Source: Bacilli bacterium (GTDB lineage Bacteria; Bacillota_I; Bacilli_A; RFN20; CAG-826). From it: a DNA stretch of 64,000 nt. The notes beneath the pieces were generated by a model. That model did no database searches and had not been told where the DNA came from. It worked only from the letters and a program-made list of their open reading frames with translations. The stretch's first letter is position 1. The number at the start of each line of letters is the position of its first letter. This document shows positions 42,948-54,536 of the stretch, one piece after another. The stretch spans positions 59,003-123,002 of the forward strand of contig JAKSVB010000003.1 in assembly GCA_024408335.1 (NCBI GenBank). Direction: 5' to 3'. Position numbers and translations under genes: made by a program.

Positions 42948-43643
42948 ATGAAACGTTGTAAGAAATATGAAGCCGCCGCCAAGCTTATTGACGCCGCAAA
43001 AGAATACACTGTCGAAGAAGCTGCTGCTCTCTTAAAGAAAACAGCTACAACCAAGTTCGACAGCACCATCGATGTTAGCTTCGCACTTAACGTCGACCCA
43101 ACCAAAGCTGACCAACTCATCCGTGGAACATTAGTTCTCCCACACGGCAACGGTAAAGCTAAGAAGATCCTTGCTATCACCAACAACAAGCAAGAAGAAG
43201 CAAAAGCTGCAGGCGCTGACTTCGTTGGTGGCAAAGAGCTCCTCGAAAAGATTGCTCACGAAAACTGGTTCGGTTTCGATGTCATGATCTGTACACCAGA
43301 CATGATGGGCGAACTCGGTAAGATGGGCATGGGCCGTATCCTTGGTCCTAAAGGCTTAATGCCAAACCCAAAAACCGGCACCGTCACACTCGACCTTGCC
43401 AAAGCTGTTGAAGAAATTAAGAAAGGTAAGATCGCTTACCGTGTTGACCGTGATGGCAACCTTAACATCTCAATCGCTCGTGTTAGCTTCGAAGATCAAA
43501 AGATCATCGACAACCTTAACACAGTGCTCGACGCAATCGCCAAATCACGTCCAGCAACCATCAAAGGTAAATTCATCAAAACCTGTGCTGTCCACACAAC
43601 AATGGGCCCAGGCATGAAACTTACCTTCGCTGCTAAGAACTAA
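42948..43643 (+). CDS. rplA: 50S ribosomal protein L1
   Basis: L1 forms the mobile stalk at the E site and is often the repressor of its own operon. The 231-residue product contains [35 protein letters not shown], the [32 protein letters not shown] signature near residue 125 and the C-terminal GPGMKLTFA. Preceded by AAGGAGGGGACTACTA. Confidence 0.96.
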   Translation: MKRCKKYEAAAKLIDAAKEYTVEEAAALLKKTATTKFDSTIDVSFALNVDPTKADQLIRGTLVLPHGNGKAKKILAITNNKQEEAKAAGADFVGGKELLEKIAHENWFGFDVMICTPDMMGELGKMGMGRILGPKGLMPNPKTGTVTLDLAKAVEEIKKGKIAYRVDRDGNLNISIARVSFEDQKIIDNLNTVLDAIAKSRPATIKGKFIKTCAVHTTMGPGMKLTFAAKN

Positions 43644-43690
43644 TTACCCTTAGCGAAAACACCACATTGGTGAATTGCTTGTTATACCTA

Positions 43691-43736
43691 AGAGAGCAAC
43701 GGGCAAGTGCCTTAATAATTACACGTTGCGGAGGAT
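43691..43736 (+). ncRNA. L10 leader (rplJ autoregulatory RNA)
   Basis: The stretch AGAGAGCAACGGGCAAGTGCC, then TTAATAATTACA, CGTTGCGGAGGA matches the conserved L10(L12)4-binding leader of Firmicutes rplJ: a GCAACG/CGTTGC helix with an inner GGCAAGTGCC hairpin and unpaired TTAAT. A further small hairpin, ATAAC/GTTAT, lies downstream near 43747-43763. L10 is known to repress through this element. Confidence 0.8.
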
Positions 43737-43806
43737 ACACAATAATTCATAACCCACTAGTTATATCAAGCTTCACATATATCGATTTAGGAAAGGAGGA
43801 ACAACG

Positions 43807-44337
43807 ATGAACGAAAAAGCACTCCAAGCTAAAAAAGATTCCGTCGCCAAGATCAGCGAAGGCATCAAAGCTAGTAAAGCCATTGCCGTTGTCAGCTATG
43901 CAGGTTTGACAGTGGCAGAGTTAACCGAGCTCCGTCGTAAACTCGCAGAGAAGAACGCAACCTTCGGTGTCTTCAAAAACACCTTAGTCCGCCGTGCTCT
44001 TGCTGAGAACAATATCGAAGGTCTCGATGAATATCTCGAAGGCCCAAATGCCTTTGTCTTCTCACCAGAAGTCAGCGATGGCGTTAATGTTATCTACAAA
44101 TATAGCCGTGCTCACGAGAACTTAGTTCTTAAAGCAGGCTGCATCGAAGGTACAATCGTCGACGCAAAAGGCTTAAAAGATGTTGCTAAGCTCCCAACCA
44201 AGGAGCAATTGCTCTCAATGTTCTGCATGGTTCTCAACGAACCAATCTCTGGTTTCGCCAGAGCAATCAAATCAGTTGCCGAAAAGAATGGTGCTCCTGC
44301 TGAGGAAACCCCAGCTGCCGAAGCATCTGCCAATTAA
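43807..44337 (+). CDS. rplJ: 50S ribosomal protein L10
   Basis: L10 anchors L7/L12 dimers on the stalk. The 176 residues have the N-terminal rRNA-binding domain (KKDSVAKISEGIKASKAIAVVSYAGLTVAELTELRRKL, FGVFKNTLVRRALAENN) and a C-terminal helix for L12 binding (about 140-165). The last 15 residues are Ala/Pro/Glu-rich. Preceded by the L10 leader and an AAAGGAGGAACAACG ribosome-binding site. Confidence 0.96.
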   Translation: MNEKALQAKKDSVAKISEGIKASKAIAVVSYAGLTVAELTELRRKLAEKNATFGVFKNTLVRRALAENNIEGLDEYLEGPNAFVFSPEVSDGVNVIYKYSRAHENLVLKAGCIEGTIVDAKGLKDVAKLPTKEQLLSMFCMVLNEPISGFARAIKSVAEKNGAPAEETPAAEASAN

Positions 44338-44351
44338 TGGAGGATAAAACA

Positions 44352-44738
44352 ATGGCTGAAAAATTAACAAATGAACAAATCATTGACACCCTCAAACAAA
44401 TGAGCGCTCTTGAACTTTCAAACCTCGTCAAAGAAGTTGAAAAAGAGTTCGGTGTCACCGCTGCTGCCCCAGTTGCTGCAGCTGCTGCTCCTGCTGAAGA
44501 AGATGAAGGCGCAAAGAAAGGCCCATCAGAAGTTACCTTATTCTTAAAAGGTCTCGGAACTGCTGGCAAAGTCGCTGTCATCAAAGCTGTCCAAACCGTC
44601 ACCGGTCTTGGCCTTATGGATGCTAAGAAACTCGTTGATGCACTTCCATGCGCAATCAAAGAGAAGATCTCACCAGTCGAAGCTGAAGCTCACGCTAAGA
44701 CAATCAAAGACACTGGTGCTGAAGTCGAAATCAAATAG
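44352..44738 (+). CDS. rplL: 50S ribosomal protein L7/L12
   Basis: The 128-residue stalk protein recruits translation GTPases. N-terminal dimerisation helix (AEKLTNEQIIDTLKQMSALELSNLVKEVEKEFGV), Ala/Glu-rich hinge (AAPVAAAAAPAEED) and the conserved C-terminal domain (EVTLFLKGLGTAGKVAVIKAVQTVTGLGLMDAKKLVDALP). Start is the ATG 44352 after GGAGGATAAAAC; an upstream in-frame ATG at 44337 overlaps the rplJ stop and lacks a ribosome-binding site. Followed by an attenuator. Confidence 0.96.
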   Translation: MAEKLTNEQIIDTLKQMSALELSNLVKEVEKEFGVTAAAPVAAAAAPAEEDEGAKKGPSEVTLFLKGLGTAGKVAVIKAVQTVTGLGLMDAKKLVDALPCAIKEKISPVEAEAHAKTIKDTGAEVEIK

Positions 44739-44770
44739 TCTAACTTTTTAGACAAAAAAACCAATCATTG

Positions 44771-44807
44771 CCCTGCCCATGGACTCGTCATCTGTGGGTA
44801 GGGTTTT
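44771..44807 (+). terminator. rplL-rpoB intergenic attenuator
   Basis: CCCTGCCCA and TGGGTAGGG pair over 9 positions with one mismatch, followed by TTTT. The partial terminator between the ribosomal protein genes and rpoB would lower polymerase relative to ribosomal protein synthesis. A separate GTCTA/TAGAC hairpin at 44748-44763 precedes it, with an A-run after it. Confidence 0.55.
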
Positions 44808-44831
44808 GGCTCTTATGAAGGGGGATAAAAT

Positions 44832-45437
44832 ATGGCTCAATACTTCGATAACGTGGAGCAATTAGGCCATCAAGATATCACCATAGAGTTTACTCTCTTA
44901 GGCGAAAATTACTCCTTCAAGAGTGACCTTGGAGTCTTTAGCAAAAGAGGGCTTGACGATGGCACAAAACTATTGCTTGAAACTATCGCCAATCTCTCTT
45001 TAGGGAATAAGATTCTAGACCTTGGGTGTGGAGCGGGACCAATTGGACTAATACTTGCCCACCTCGACTCGAGCAGATTCATTACGTTATGCGATGTGAA
45101 CCGCCGAGCCCTTGGACTTGCGAAAGAAAACGCCAATATCTTGGGCGTCAGTAACCAAGTCGAGATCGTCGAAAGCGACGTTTACCTCAACATCAACTCC
45201 ATCTATGACACGATAATCTCCAATCCGCCAATTAGGGCAGGCAAGAGAGTGACTTATCGAATTTACGATGAAGCAGGGGAACACCTTACAAAAGATGGGT
45301 CTCTCATCATCGTCATTCGCAAAGCCCAGGGCGCCTTAAGCGTCAAAGAACATCTCTCCTCTATATTTAATAAGGTAGAGGTCCTCTCAAAGAAAAAAGG
45401 TTATCTCGTCATCAAAGCAAGCGAAAAAAGGAGCTAA
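44832..45437 (+). CDS. Class I methyltransferase, RsmC-like
   Basis: A 201-residue SAM-dependent methyltransferase. Motif I is [20 protein letters not shown] near residue 58, and the motif IV NPPIRAG near 136 fits N2-guanine rRNA methyltransferases of the RsmC/YbxB group. In Bacillus ybxB lies between rplL and rpoB, as here. Ribosome-binding site AAGGGGGATAAAAT. The precise target is inferred. Confidence 0.85.
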   Translation: MAQYFDNVEQLGHQDITIEFTLLGENYSFKSDLGVFSKRGLDDGTKLLLETIANLSLGNKILDLGCGAGPIGLILAHLDSSRFITLCDVNRRALGLAKENANILGVSNQVEIVESDVYLNINSIYDTIISNPPIRAGKRVTYRIYDEAGEHLTKDGSLIIVIRKAQGALSVKEHLSSIFNKVEVLSKKKGYLVIKASEKRS

Positions 45438-45441
45438 TAAA

Positions 45442-48400
45442 ATGCCAAAATCACAAAACCCAGCAATTGGGGAATACACAGAAAAGTACCCAGCTAAGTT
45501 AAATGGCCGTTTAGACTTTTCTAAGATTTCCGGTTCCTTGGATTTACCATATTTGGTTGAAATCCAAACTGAATCATTCAAGCGCTTCCTCAAAGATGGT
45601 GTCGGCGAAGTCTTCAACGAAGTCTTCCCAATCACCAACTATGCCGACACAATGGAAATTCAATATGTCGACTGTCATTTCGAAGAACCAGAATACGGAC
45701 CACTTGAATGCAAAGAAAACGACCTTACTTATTCAAGCAAGTTAAAGGTCACACTCCGTCTCCGCAACAAGAAGACAGACGAAATCAAAGAAGGCGCAGA
45801 AGTCTTCATGGGCGATGTCCCAATGATGACCGAAAGCGGAACCTTCATCGTCAATGGTGCGGAACGTGTTATCGTTTCACAAATCGTCAGATCACCTGGC
45901 GCTTATTTTGCTGACACATTCGATACTAAACAAGGTATCCACATGTACGCAGGCGAAATCATCCCAACCCGTGGTACCTGGTTACAATTCGAAACCGATA
46001 CCCATGGTCTTATGTGGGTTCGTATTGACCGCCAAAGAAAGATGCCAGCAACCGTTCTCTTCAAGGCTTTAGGACTTGATGGCAAGAACAGAAAAGGCGA
46101 CGAATTTGCTCAACTTCTTGACTTATTCGGCCACAGCGATGCTTTAATCGGCACCCTTGAAAAAGATGCTTCAAACACAAACGCAAACGAAGCTCTCATC
46201 GACATCTTCAAAAAATTAAAACCAGGCGAACCAATCACCAAAGAAGGTGTCCACAACTTCTTAGTTCAAAAATTCTTTGATCCAAAGAGATACGACCTTG
46301 GAAAAGCTGGTCGTTTCAAATACACACAAAAGCTCGGTCTTTATGACCGTATGCCAGGCAGAGTCTTAGCAGAAAACCTCGTTACTGCTGAAGGCGAAAT
46401 CGCCTGCAATAGAGATGGTGAACCATTCGTTAAGGGCTACACCATGACCAAAGCTGACGTCCAAGACCTCCGCGATATGGAGTTCTTCGAGAAGGGCGCT
46501 CACGCTGAAACACTCAAAACAAACGAGATCTTAGATACTCACAGCACCGTTAACATCGTTAAGGTTTACGCACACGATAAAGAAGGCGAAAAAGTCGTCA
46601 ACATGATCGGTACCGATATCAACCTCAACGGCGCTATGGAAGGAAGCGAAGAAATCACCCACGTCACCATCAGTGATATGGTTGCTTGCTTCAGCTACTT
46701 CTGCAACATCATGGATGGCTTAGGACAGACAGACGATATCGACCACCTTGGCAACCGTCGTGTCCGCTGCGTTGGAGAACTTCTCCAAACCCAATTCAGA
46801 ATCGGTCTCACCAAGATGAGCAAGACAGTCCAACAAAAGATGTCCATCACCGATCTTGATCAAGCCAAACCACAAACTCTTATCAACATCCGTCCATTAA
46901 CAACCGCAATTCGTGAATTCTTCGCTTCATCACAATTGTCACAATTCATGGACCAAACTAACCCACTTGCTGAGTTAACCAATAAGAGAAGAATCTCCGC
47001 TCTTGGTCCTGGCGGTCTCTCACGTGACCGTGCATCCATGGAGGTTCGTGACGTTCACTACACCCACTATGGCCGTATCTGTCCTATCGAAACACCAGAA
47101 GGTCAAAACATCGGTCTTATCAACAACCTTAGTACATACGCTAAGATCAACCGCTACGGCTTCATCCAAGCTCCATACCGTATCGTTAAGAGCTTAAAAG
47201 ATGCCGAAGGCAAACTTCACTACTATGTTAGTGACGAAGCCGAATACTTAAGCGCTGATGACGAAAGAGACCTCTACATCGCTCAAGCAAACGTTCGCTT
47301 AGGCGACGCTAAGATGGTCGACTTCGGAAATGGCGAAGAACTCGTTAAGGAATTCCTTGATGAAGAAGTCATCGCCCGTCACAACGACGACTCAGGTTTA
47401 ACCCCAGTCTCAGAAGTCAGCTACGTTGACGTCTCACCAAAAGAAATCGTCTCTGTCGCTGCAGCTTGTATTCCATTCCTTGAGAATGACGACGCAACCC
47501 GTGCTCTTATGGGCTCCAACATGCAACGTCAAGCTCTCCCTCTTCTCCGTCCATCCATCGCCCACGTCGGTACTGGTATGGAAGGCAAAATCGCTAAAGA
47601 CTCTGGCTTAGCCGTTGTCGCTAGCGGTGATGGCGAAGTCGTCTACATGGACAGCCAAACCATCAAAGTCAAAGAAGGCAAGGACATCCACACCTACAAC
47701 CTTCAAAAATTCGATCGTTCCAACCAAGGCACATGCATCAACCAACGTCCAATCGTCAAAGTTGGTGACCAAATCAAAGCAGGCGACGTCATCGCTGACG
47801 GCCCAGCTATGAGAAATGGTGAACTCGCACTTGGCCAAAACGTTCTCATCGCATACATGACCTGGCATGGTTACAACTACGAAGACGCTATCATCATGTC
47901 AGAAAAGATGGTTAAAGAAGATATCTACACAACCATCCACATCGAAGCATACGACCTCGAATGCCGCGAAACCAAACTCGGTAATGAACACATCACCCGT
48001 GATATTCCAAACGTCGGTGAAGACGCAAAGAAGAACCTCGACGAAGATGGTATCATCATCCCAGGCGCCGAAGTCAAAGAAGGCGATATCCTTGTTGGTA
48101 AAATCACACCAAAAGGACAAACAGATCCTACACCAGAAGAAAAACTTCTCATGGCTATCTTTGGTGAAAAGTCCAAAGACAGCAAGGATAACTCACTCCG
48201 TGTCCCACACGGCGGTGCTGGTATCGGCCTCAAAGTCAAACGCTACACACATAGAAACAAAGACCCACTTCCTCCAACAGTCATAGAGAAAGTCCGTGTC
48301 TACATCGTCCAAAAGAGAAAGATCTCCGAAGGTGATAAGATGTCAGGCCGTCACGGTAACAAGGGTGTCATCTCTAAGATTCTCCCAATCGAAGATATGC

Positions 48401-49224
48401 CATTCCTTCCAGATGGTACACCAATCGACCTCTTACTTAGCCCTATGGGTGTTCCTTCCCGTATGAACATTGGTCAGATCTTCGAAATCCACCTTGGTCT
48501 TGCCTGCCGTAAGCTTGGCTTACGTGTTGCAACCTCGGTCTTCGACGGTATCTCTAACGAAGAGATTCTTGACCTCATGAAGAAGGCAGGAATCAGTAGC
48601 GATGGTAAAACCATCCTCTACGATGGACAAACTGGCGAACGTTTCCCAGAACGTATCTCAGTCGGTGTCCAGTACATGATTAAACTTGTCCACATGGTCG
48701 ACGATAAGCTCCACGCAAGAGCTACCGGTCCATACTCACTTGTCACTCAACAGCCTCTTGGCGGTAAAGCACAAAACGGCGGTCAGAGATTCGGTGAAAT
48801 GGAAGTCTGGGCCCTCGAAGCTTATGGCGCTGCTCATGTTCTCCAAGAAATGATCACTGTCAAATCAGATGATAGAGTCGGTCGTAGAAAGACTTACGAA
48901 TCAATCATCAAACGCAACAAATTCCCACGTCCTGGTATGCCAGAAGCCTTCAAGGTCTTCACCAAAGAACTTAAGGGTCTTGGCATGAAGGTCGCCCTCT
49001 TCGACCAAGAAGGCGAAACCATCGATATGGATACCCTCGCAAAGGAATCACTTATCGAAGAACGTAAGGTCAATAGCGCAATCCGTAGCTTAACTTCACC
49101 ACGTGAAGATGAAGGCCACGAAGATGACGCAATCGTCGAAAACGATTCAGCATTCGAAACCGAGGCAGCAGCAGAAGAAGGTCTTTCCATCTCAAGCAGC
49201 TACCCATCAGGGAGCGAAGAATAA
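45442..49224 (+). CDS. rpoB: DNA-directed RNA polymerase subunit beta
   Basis: The 1260-residue beta subunit has the usual conserved blocks: [14 protein letters not shown] near 35, [22 protein letters not shown] near 135, the rifampicin-pocket region [35 protein letters not shown] near 490, [25 protein letters not shown] near 800 and [17 protein letters not shown] near 965. The C-terminus carries an extra acidic tail of about 40 residues ([17 protein letters not shown] and onward). In the rifampicin pocket the residues LSQFMDQ, H-to-K/N (TNKRRI) and S (ALGPGGL) appear largely wild-type-like. Starts 4 nt after the methyltransferase stop. Confidence 0.98.
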   Translation: MPKSQNPAIGEYTEKYPAKLNGRLDFSKISGSLDLPYLVEIQTESFKRFLKDGVGEVFNEVFPITNYADTMEIQYVDCHFEEPEYGPLECKENDLTYSSKLKVTLRLRNKKTDEIKEGAEVFMGDVPMMTESGTFIVNGAERVIVSQIVRSPGAYFADTFDTKQGIHMYAGEIIPTRGTWLQFETDTHGLMWVRIDRQRKMPATVLFKALGLDGKNRKGDEFAQLLDLFGHSDALIGTLEKDASNTNANEALIDIFKKLKPGEPITKEGVHNFLVQKFFDPKRYDLGKAGRFKYTQKLGLYDRMPGRVLAENLVTAEGEIACNRDGEPFVKGYTMTKADVQDLRDMEFFEKGAHAETLKTNEILDTHSTVNIVKVYAHDKEGEKVVNMIGTDINLNGAMEGSEEITHVTISDMVACFSYFCNIMDGLGQTDDIDHLGNRRVRCVGELLQTQFRIGLTKMSKTVQQKMSITDLDQAKPQTLINIRPLTTAIREFFASSQLSQFMDQTNPLAELTNKRRISALGPGGLSRDRASMEVRDVHYTHYGRICPIETPEGQNIGLINNLSTYAKINRYGFIQAPYRIVKSLKDAEGKLHYYVSDEAEYLSADDERDLYIAQANVRLGDAKMVDFGNGEELVKEFLDEEVIARHNDDSGLTPVSEVSYVDVSPKEIVSVAAACIPFLENDDATRALMGSNMQRQALPLLRPSIAHVGTGMEGKIAKDSGLAVVASGDGEVVYMDSQTIKVKEGKDIHTYNLQKFDRSNQGTCINQRPIVKVGDQIKAGDVIADGPAMRNGELALGQNVLIAYMTWHGYNYEDAIIMSEKMVKEDIYTTIHIEAYDLECRETKLGNEHITRDIPNVGEDAKKNLDEDGIIIPGAEVKEGDILVGKITPKGQTDPTPEEKLLMAIFGEKSKDSKDNSLRVPHGGAGIGLKVKRYTHRNKDPLPPTVIEKVRVYIVQKRKISEGDKMSGRHGNKGVISKILPIEDMPFLPDGTPIDLLLSPMGVPSRMNIGQIFEIHLGLACRKLGLRVATSVFDGISNEEILDLMKKAGISSDGKTILYDGQTGERFPERISVGVQYMIKLVHMVDDKLHARATGPYSLVTQQPLGGKAQNGGQRFGEMEVWALEAYGAAHVLQEMITVKSDDRVGRRKTYESIIKRNKFPRPGMPEAFKVFTKELKGLGMKVALFDQEGETIDMDTLAKESLIEERKVNSAIRSLTSPREDEGHEDDAIVENDSAFETEAAAEEGLSISSSYPSGSEE

Positions 49225-49241
49225 TTAGGAGGTAAGCAACA

Positions 49242-52200
49242 ATGTTTGATATCAATAACTTAGTCGCCATTCAAGTTGGTCTTGCTTCCCCAGAGGAAAT
49301 CAGAAACTGGTCACACGGCGAAGTCACTCGCCCAGAAACCATCAACTACCGTTCACAAAAACCTGAACCTGGCGGTCTCTTCTGTGAAAAACTCTTTGGT
49401 CCTCACAAAGACTATGAATGTTACTGCGGAAAATATAAGAAGATCCGCTACCAAGGCTTCACCTGCGAAAAGTGCGGTGTCGAAGTCATCTCCAAAGAGT
49501 GGAGACGTGAGAGATTCGGCCACATCGAGCTCGTTTCTCCATGTACCCACATCTGGTATCTCAAGGGTATCCCATCACGTATGGCTCTCATCCTTGGCAT
49601 CCCAGCAAAACAATTAGAAGAAATTGTCTACTTCGCTGCTCACGTTGTTCTCCGTGAATCAGATCCAACCATCTCAACAGTTCTCCAACGCAAAGACTTC
49701 CTCGACGAAGCTAACGCAAGAGAAAAGTTCGTTGCATGTATTGAATCATTCAAACCTCTTATCGATCCAGAGAGCGCTGACTACATGAAAGCCAACGAGC
49801 TCATCGAAAAGATGAACAACAAGCAAGAAACCTTCGACTTCTTCACCAACGCTGCTTTCATCACCAAGTACACCGGTGCTGAATTCGGCGAAGGCGCAGC
49901 AGCCATCAAACAACTCCTTCACGAAGTTGACCTTGATGCAGAATTCGAAGCAGCAAGCAAAGACGTTCACGAAGCCACTGGCCAAAACCGCTTAAAGGTC
50001 GCAAAGAGACTTGAAGTCATTCAATCATTCCGTGACTCAAAGCAAAAGCCAGAATGGATGATTCTTGACGTCATCCCAGTCATCCCACCAGATCTCCGTC
50101 CAATGCTTCAACTCGACGGCGGACGTTTCGCTGCAAGTGACCTCAACGATTTATATCGCCGTGTCATCAGCCGTAACACCCGTTTAAAGAAGCTCATCGA
50201 CATGAACGCTCCATACGTCATTCTCATGAATGAAAAACGTATGCTTCAAGAAGCTGTCGACGCCCTTATCGATAATGGCCGCCGTAACAAGCCAGTCACT
50301 GGTCCAAACGGCCGTCCACTCAAATCACTCTCCAGTGGTCTTAAGGGTAAGCAAGGCCGCTTCCGTCAAAACCTTCTTGGTAAGCGTGTTGACTACTCAG
50401 GCCGTTCAGTCATCGCCGTCGGTCCATCACTTAAGATGTACCAATGTGGTCTTCCACGTGAGATGGCAATCCAATTATTACGTCCATTCATCGCCGCTCT
50501 CTTAATCAAGAGAGGCCATGTTACCGCTCATAAGCAAGCTGATAAGATCATCGACCGCTACGACAGTGTCGTCTTCGACATCGTTGAAGAGATCGTTGGC
50601 CAACACCCAGTCCTTCTTAACCGTGCTCCAACCCTCCACCGTCTTGGTATCCAGGCTTTCCAACCAGTCCTCGTCGATGGTCACGCTATCCGTTTACACC
50701 CACTCGTCTGTCCAGGCTTCAACGCTGACTTCGACGGTGACCAGATGGCAGTTCACGTTCCTCTTGGAAAAGAAGCACAAGAAGAAGTCCTCAACCTCAT
50801 GCTCGCTTCAAACAACATCCTTGGTCCTAAGGATGGTAAACCAATCGTCATTCCTGGACAGGATATGATTCTTGGTAACTACTACCTTACCCAAGAAGAA
50901 AGCAAAGAAGACTTCCTCATGCGTGCTAAAGCTCTTCGCGAAATCGAAATCTTCGACGAAGAAGAAAAGCGCGTCAATGAAGACAAAGCAGCAGCAGAAG
51001 AACTCTATGCCGCTCTCGAAGGTAAAGTCTTCTCAAGCGTCAACGAAGTCATTGAAGCTTACGAAGGTGGTCATATCTCCATCCATAACCGTATCGCAAT
51101 CAGAGCTGAAAAGATCCACAAGACCTTCGCTCCAGAGACCGATCCAGATAACATCAAGGAATACGGTTTACCATTCTACGCTCGTGGAAAATACCTCCTT
51201 ACCACCGTTGGTAAGGTCATGTTCAACGAGATCTTCCCAGATGACTTCAACTACATCAACGAAAAGCCAGGCGCTGACGTTGATACAATCAAGTCATGGT
51301 TCGTCCCAATGGGAACCGACATCAAAGAAGCCATCGCTGCTACCCCACTTCGTGATCCAATCAAGAAGAAGCAACTCGGTGCTATCATCGACCTTGTCTT
51401 CCACAAGTACGATATGAACGAAGATGGTATCGTCAAGAAACTCCAAGACCTCAGCGACGAATATCAACAAACCGACCATTCAAACCCAGTCTCATTCATC
51501 AACCGTATCAATGAAATGATTGAGAAGGAAATCGCAATCGTCGGCGAAGCTTCACTTGCTCAAGAAACCAAGCACAACCACATCATCAGAAAAGTCAATG
51601 AGATCATCGCATCTATTGAAGCTGAAGGTGTCAACCCAGATCTCGTCATGGAAAGAATCAAGAGACTCCTTCTTGAACCATATCCATCAAAGACCAGCGC
51701 TGTTCTTGATAAGATCAAGGATCAAGGCTTCAAATACTCAACCCTTTCATCAGTCACCGTCTCTCTTAACGACATCACACCAGTTAATGGCAAAGAAGAA
51801 CTCGTTGAGAAGTACCGTGAAAAGGTTGCTCACATCAACATGCTTGCTTATGACAAAGGCTTCCTTAGCGAAGACGAACGTCACGAACAAGTTGTCAAAC
51901 TCTGGCAAGATTGTACTGAAGATGTCAGAAAACTCGTTAAGAGCCACGTCGCTCGTCCAGAACAAAAGCACAACCCAGTCATTATTATGCTTGACTCAGG
52001 TTCACGTGGTTCCATCGATAACTTCAACCAGCTCGAGGGCATGAAGGGTCTTGTTGCTGCTGCTCGTGGTAGCGCACACAAAGACTACGTCTACGAAATG
52101 CCTATCGTCTCATCATACCGTCAAGGTCTTAGCATCGCTGAGTACTTCCACAACACCCACGGTTCCCGTAAGGGTGGTGCGGATACCGCTCTTAAGACCG

Positions 52201-53498
52201 CTGACTCTGGCTACCTCACCAGACGTCTCGTTGACGTTGCTCAAGACGTCATCGTCCGTGAAGAGGATTGTCACTGCGACCACGGCTTCAAAGTCCGTGA
52301 AATCGTTGATACAGCCCGTAACGTCGTTCTTGTCAAACTTAAGGACAGACTCATTGGCCGTTACTCAATGCATGACATCGTTAACCCACAAACAGGCGAA
52401 ATCATTGTTAAGGGCAATACCCTTATCAGCGAAGAAGCAGCCCTTGCTGTCGTTGCAGCAGGCATCAAAGAAGTCGAGATCCGTTCTCTCTTCACCTGTC
52501 AAACCAAGAGCGGTGTTTGCCAACACTGTTATGGTCTTAACATGGCTACTGGCCACCTCGTCGAACTCGGCGAAGCTGTCGGTATCATGGCTGCTCAATC
52601 AATCGGTGAACCTGGTACTCAGCTTACCATGCGTGTCTTCCACACCGGTGGTATGGCTACCACAGACATCACCCAGGGTCTTCCACGTGTCCAAGAAATC
52701 GTTGAAGCCCGTAATCCAAAAGGCGAAGCTCTCATCTCTGAGATCGATGGCGTAGTCACCGATATCAAGAACGATGATACTGGCCGTAAGACCGTTGTCA
52801 TCACAAGCAACTCAAAGGTCACAGCCGAAAGCAGCGAACCAGAAATCAAAGAATACCTCACCGGTTACGGTGCACGTCTCCGTGTTAAAGTCGGTGACGT
52901 CGTCGAAGCTGGCGGAAAGATCACTGAAGGCGCTATCAAACCTGGCAGACTCCTTGAAGTTTCAAGTGTCGAAAAGGTCCAAGTCTACATGATCAAGGAA
53001 ATCCACAAGGTTTACGCTGCTCAGGGTATCGGAATCTCTGATAAGCACCTTGAAGTCATCATCAGACAAATGCTCCGTAAGATGGTTGTCGTCGATGGTG
53101 GAGACACACCTCTCCTTCCAGGTATCAAAGTCGACGTCGAGAGATACACCGCATGCAACCAAGAAGCTCTTCTTGCTGGCAAGCGTCCTGCTCTCGCATA
53201 TCCTCTTGTTCTTGGTATCACCAAAGCTGCTCTTGAGACAGAATCATTCCTCTCAGCTGCTTCCTTCCAAGAAACAACACGTATCCTCACAGATGCCGCT
53301 ATCAAAGCTAAGACCGACCCATTACACGGTCTTAAAGAAAACGTCATCACCGGTAAGCTCATCCCAGCAGGTACAGGCTTACTTAGCCGTGAAGAAGAAG
53401 CTAGACATATGGAAGGCTTCTCCGTCGAAGGCAAGATGCGTCAAGTCAAAGCTCAATACATCGAAGCTCACGACCGTCAAGAAGTTCTCGACAAATAA
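49242..53498 (+). CDS. rpoC: DNA-directed RNA polymerase subunit beta'
   Basis: The 1418-residue beta' subunit. Zinc-finger 1 is the [22 protein letters not shown] region near residue 65. The catalytic magnesium loop [14 protein letters not shown] is at about 494-507. The bridge helix/trigger-loop region has [20 protein letters not shown] near 1120 and the second zinc site includes [13 protein letters not shown]. Length is longer than Bacillus RpoC (1199), mainly by inserted segments between conserved blocks. Preceded by TTAGGAGGTAAGCAAC and followed by a strong terminator. Confidence 0.98.
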   Translation: MFDINNLVAIQVGLASPEEIRNWSHGEVTRPETINYRSQKPEPGGLFCEKLFGPHKDYECYCGKYKKIRYQGFTCEKCGVEVISKEWRRERFGHIELVSPCTHIWYLKGIPSRMALILGIPAKQLEEIVYFAAHVVLRESDPTISTVLQRKDFLDEANAREKFVACIESFKPLIDPESADYMKANELIEKMNNKQETFDFFTNAAFITKYTGAEFGEGAAAIKQLLHEVDLDAEFEAASKDVHEATGQNRLKVAKRLEVIQSFRDSKQKPEWMILDVIPVIPPDLRPMLQLDGGRFAASDLNDLYRRVISRNTRLKKLIDMNAPYVILMNEKRMLQEAVDALIDNGRRNKPVTGPNGRPLKSLSSGLKGKQGRFRQNLLGKRVDYSGRSVIAVGPSLKMYQCGLPREMAIQLLRPFIAALLIKRGHVTAHKQADKIIDRYDSVVFDIVEEIVGQHPVLLNRAPTLHRLGIQAFQPVLVDGHAIRLHPLVCPGFNADFDGDQMAVHVPLGKEAQEEVLNLMLASNNILGPKDGKPIVIPGQDMILGNYYLTQEESKEDFLMRAKALREIEIFDEEEKRVNEDKAAAEELYAALEGKVFSSVNEVIEAYEGGHISIHNRIAIRAEKIHKTFAPETDPDNIKEYGLPFYARGKYLLTTVGKVMFNEIFPDDFNYINEKPGADVDTIKSWFVPMGTDIKEAIAATPLRDPIKKKQLGAIIDLVFHKYDMNEDGIVKKLQDLSDEYQQTDHSNPVSFINRINEMIEKEIAIVGEASLAQETKHNHIIRKVNEIIASIEAEGVNPDLVMERIKRLLLEPYPSKTSAVLDKIKDQGFKYSTLSSVTVSLNDITPVNGKEELVEKYREKVAHINMLAYDKGFLSEDERHEQVVKLWQDCTEDVRKLVKSHVARPEQKHNPVIIMLDSGSRGSIDNFNQLEGMKGLVAAARGSAHKDYVYEMPIVSSYRQGLSIAEYFHNTHGSRKGGADTALKTADSGYLTRRLVDVAQDVIVREEDCHCDHGFKVREIVDTARNVVLVKLKDRLIGRYSMHDIVNPQTGEIIVKGNTLISEEAALAVVAAGIKEVEIRSLFTCQTKSGVCQHCYGLNMATGHLVELGEAVGIMAAQSIGEPGTQLTMRVFHTGGMATTDITQGLPRVQEIVEARNPKGEALISEIDGVVTDIKNDDTGRKTVVITSNSKVTAESSEPEIKEYLTGYGARLRVKVGDVVEAGGKITEGAIKPGRLLEVSSVEKVQVYMIKEIHKVYAAQGIGISDKHLEVIIRQMLRKMVVVDGGDTPLLPGIKVDVERYTACNQEALLAGKRPALAYPLVLGITKAALETESFLSAASFQETTRILTDAAIKAKTDPLHGLKENVITGKLIPAGTGLLSREEEARHMEGFSVEGKMRQVKAQYIEAHDRQEVLDK

Positions 53499-53523
53499 TA
53501 AAAAGTCGCGAAACATATATTCT

Positions 53524-53556
53524 AAAGCCCCAATCGCTCGTCAAATGGGGCTTTTT
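53524..53556 (+). terminator. Terminator after rpoC
   Basis: AAAGCCCCA pairs with TGGGGCTTT (9 bp) around a 13-nt loop, followed by TTTTTCAT. It ends the rpoBC transcript. Confidence 0.85.
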
Positions 53557-53604
53557 CATATTTTAATAGACCGCTAAAGCGGACTCTTTAATTCCTACAA
53601 TTCG

Positions 53605-53632
53605 TTGTAAATCGACCCTCTAGAGTTATATT
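53605..53632 (+). promoter_or_regulatory. Promoter of second surface-protein pair
   Basis: TTGTAA (53605-53610) and TATATT (53627-53632) are 16 nt apart, ahead of the gene at 53691. A TTAACTT...AAGTTAA inverted repeat starts at 53631, and CCGCTAAAGCGG, a 12-bp palindrome, lies at 53571-53582. Confidence 0.5.
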
Positions 53633-53690
53633 AACTTTAGAAAAGTTAAATATAAAAATCAGCAATGATGCGGTGAAAGGAAGGCAAGAG

Positions 53691-54536
53691 ATGAAAGAAA
53701 GAACCAAGTACAAGGCTGTCATCATGATCTTCATGACTGTTTTGGCTTCGGTCTCGATGTTTTTCTCTGTCACCGCGGCGTGGTTTGTCACGGTTAGGAA
53801 TGCCGAAGCAAATGCGTCATGCTTCAAAATCAAAGATAACGTTTTAATTGAGGACGTAAAGTTTTACCAATACAAATCATCAAATGGCCCTGTTGTGTCT
53901 TTCAATAACGAGGAATCGCCTTACGAAGTAGGCGATGGCCGTTATAAAACAGATTTAGGTTACTACAACCTTTTTGAGAACAATTACCAAACGTTAATGG
54001 AAATCACTCTTACATCTGATGCGGTAGAGGGTCATGTTTCAATCGATTTTGTTGCATTAACATTCGCTAGCAAATCTCATTTGACAGCGAATATGACAGG
54101 GGCGCCAGATTACCCATTAACAAATAATCCTTCAGTGTATAATTCCCTTTCTTCAATTGTCGACTTCTTCATCTTTTACGAGGAAGATATTTCTTTCGAG
54201 AGTGATGGCATCACTTTGAATCGAAACTCAGCCAGAAACCTTGTTGATGAGGACACGGATAAACAGGTTACAAATTTCACAAATAGCAAAGGAGAGATAG
54301 TTAGTTCAAGATCAGTCACTTTAGCGCATTTTAACGCTGCCGATGTTGCTACGATTAATCCTAGTTCCGCAAAAATCTATTTGATGTTCGACTATAACGA
54401 AGAGAACTGCGCAAAGATGTATGGAAACAACATCGGAAACGAAGCGATTGAGAATGGGCATTTCGCTCAGCCTGGAACGGGCTTTGCCGTTTTAAAGTTT
54501 GCCGCTGATTTTGAATTTGATTTGGTGGTGAGATGA
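53691..54536 (+). CDS. TasA/SipW-type surface protein, first of the second pair
   Basis: A 281-residue protein. Hydrophobic N-terminus KAVIMIFMTVLASVSMFFSVTAAWFVTVRN carries the AWF motif of SipW-dependent fibre proteins. The rest is beta-rich with no further hydrophobic segment. It shares organisation and length class with the first gene of the riboswitch operon (37073-38071). I use ATG 53691 after AAAGGAAGGCAAGAG; a GTG at 53673 is also in frame. Its TGA overlaps the ATG of the next gene (ATGA). No riboswitch is visible upstream. Confidence 0.65.
   Translation: MKERTKYKAVIMIFMTVLASVSMFFSVTAAWFVTVRNAEANASCFKIKDNVLIEDVKFYQYKSSNGPVVSFNNEESPYEVGDGRYKTDLGYYNLFENNYQTLMEITLTSDAVEGHVSIDFVALTFASKSHLTANMTGAPDYPLTNNPSVYNSLSSIVDFFIFYEEDISFESDGITLNRNSARNLVDEDTDKQVTNFTNSKGEIVSSRSVTLAHFNAADVATINPSSAKIYLMFDYNEENCAKMYGNNIGNEAIENGHFAQPGTGFAVLKFAADFEFDLVVR

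Noticed and set aside
53557..53690. A second GEMM riboswitch before the second surface pair
   Set aside because: The conserved GCAAA, GACGCAAA and GGTAGC strands are absent.
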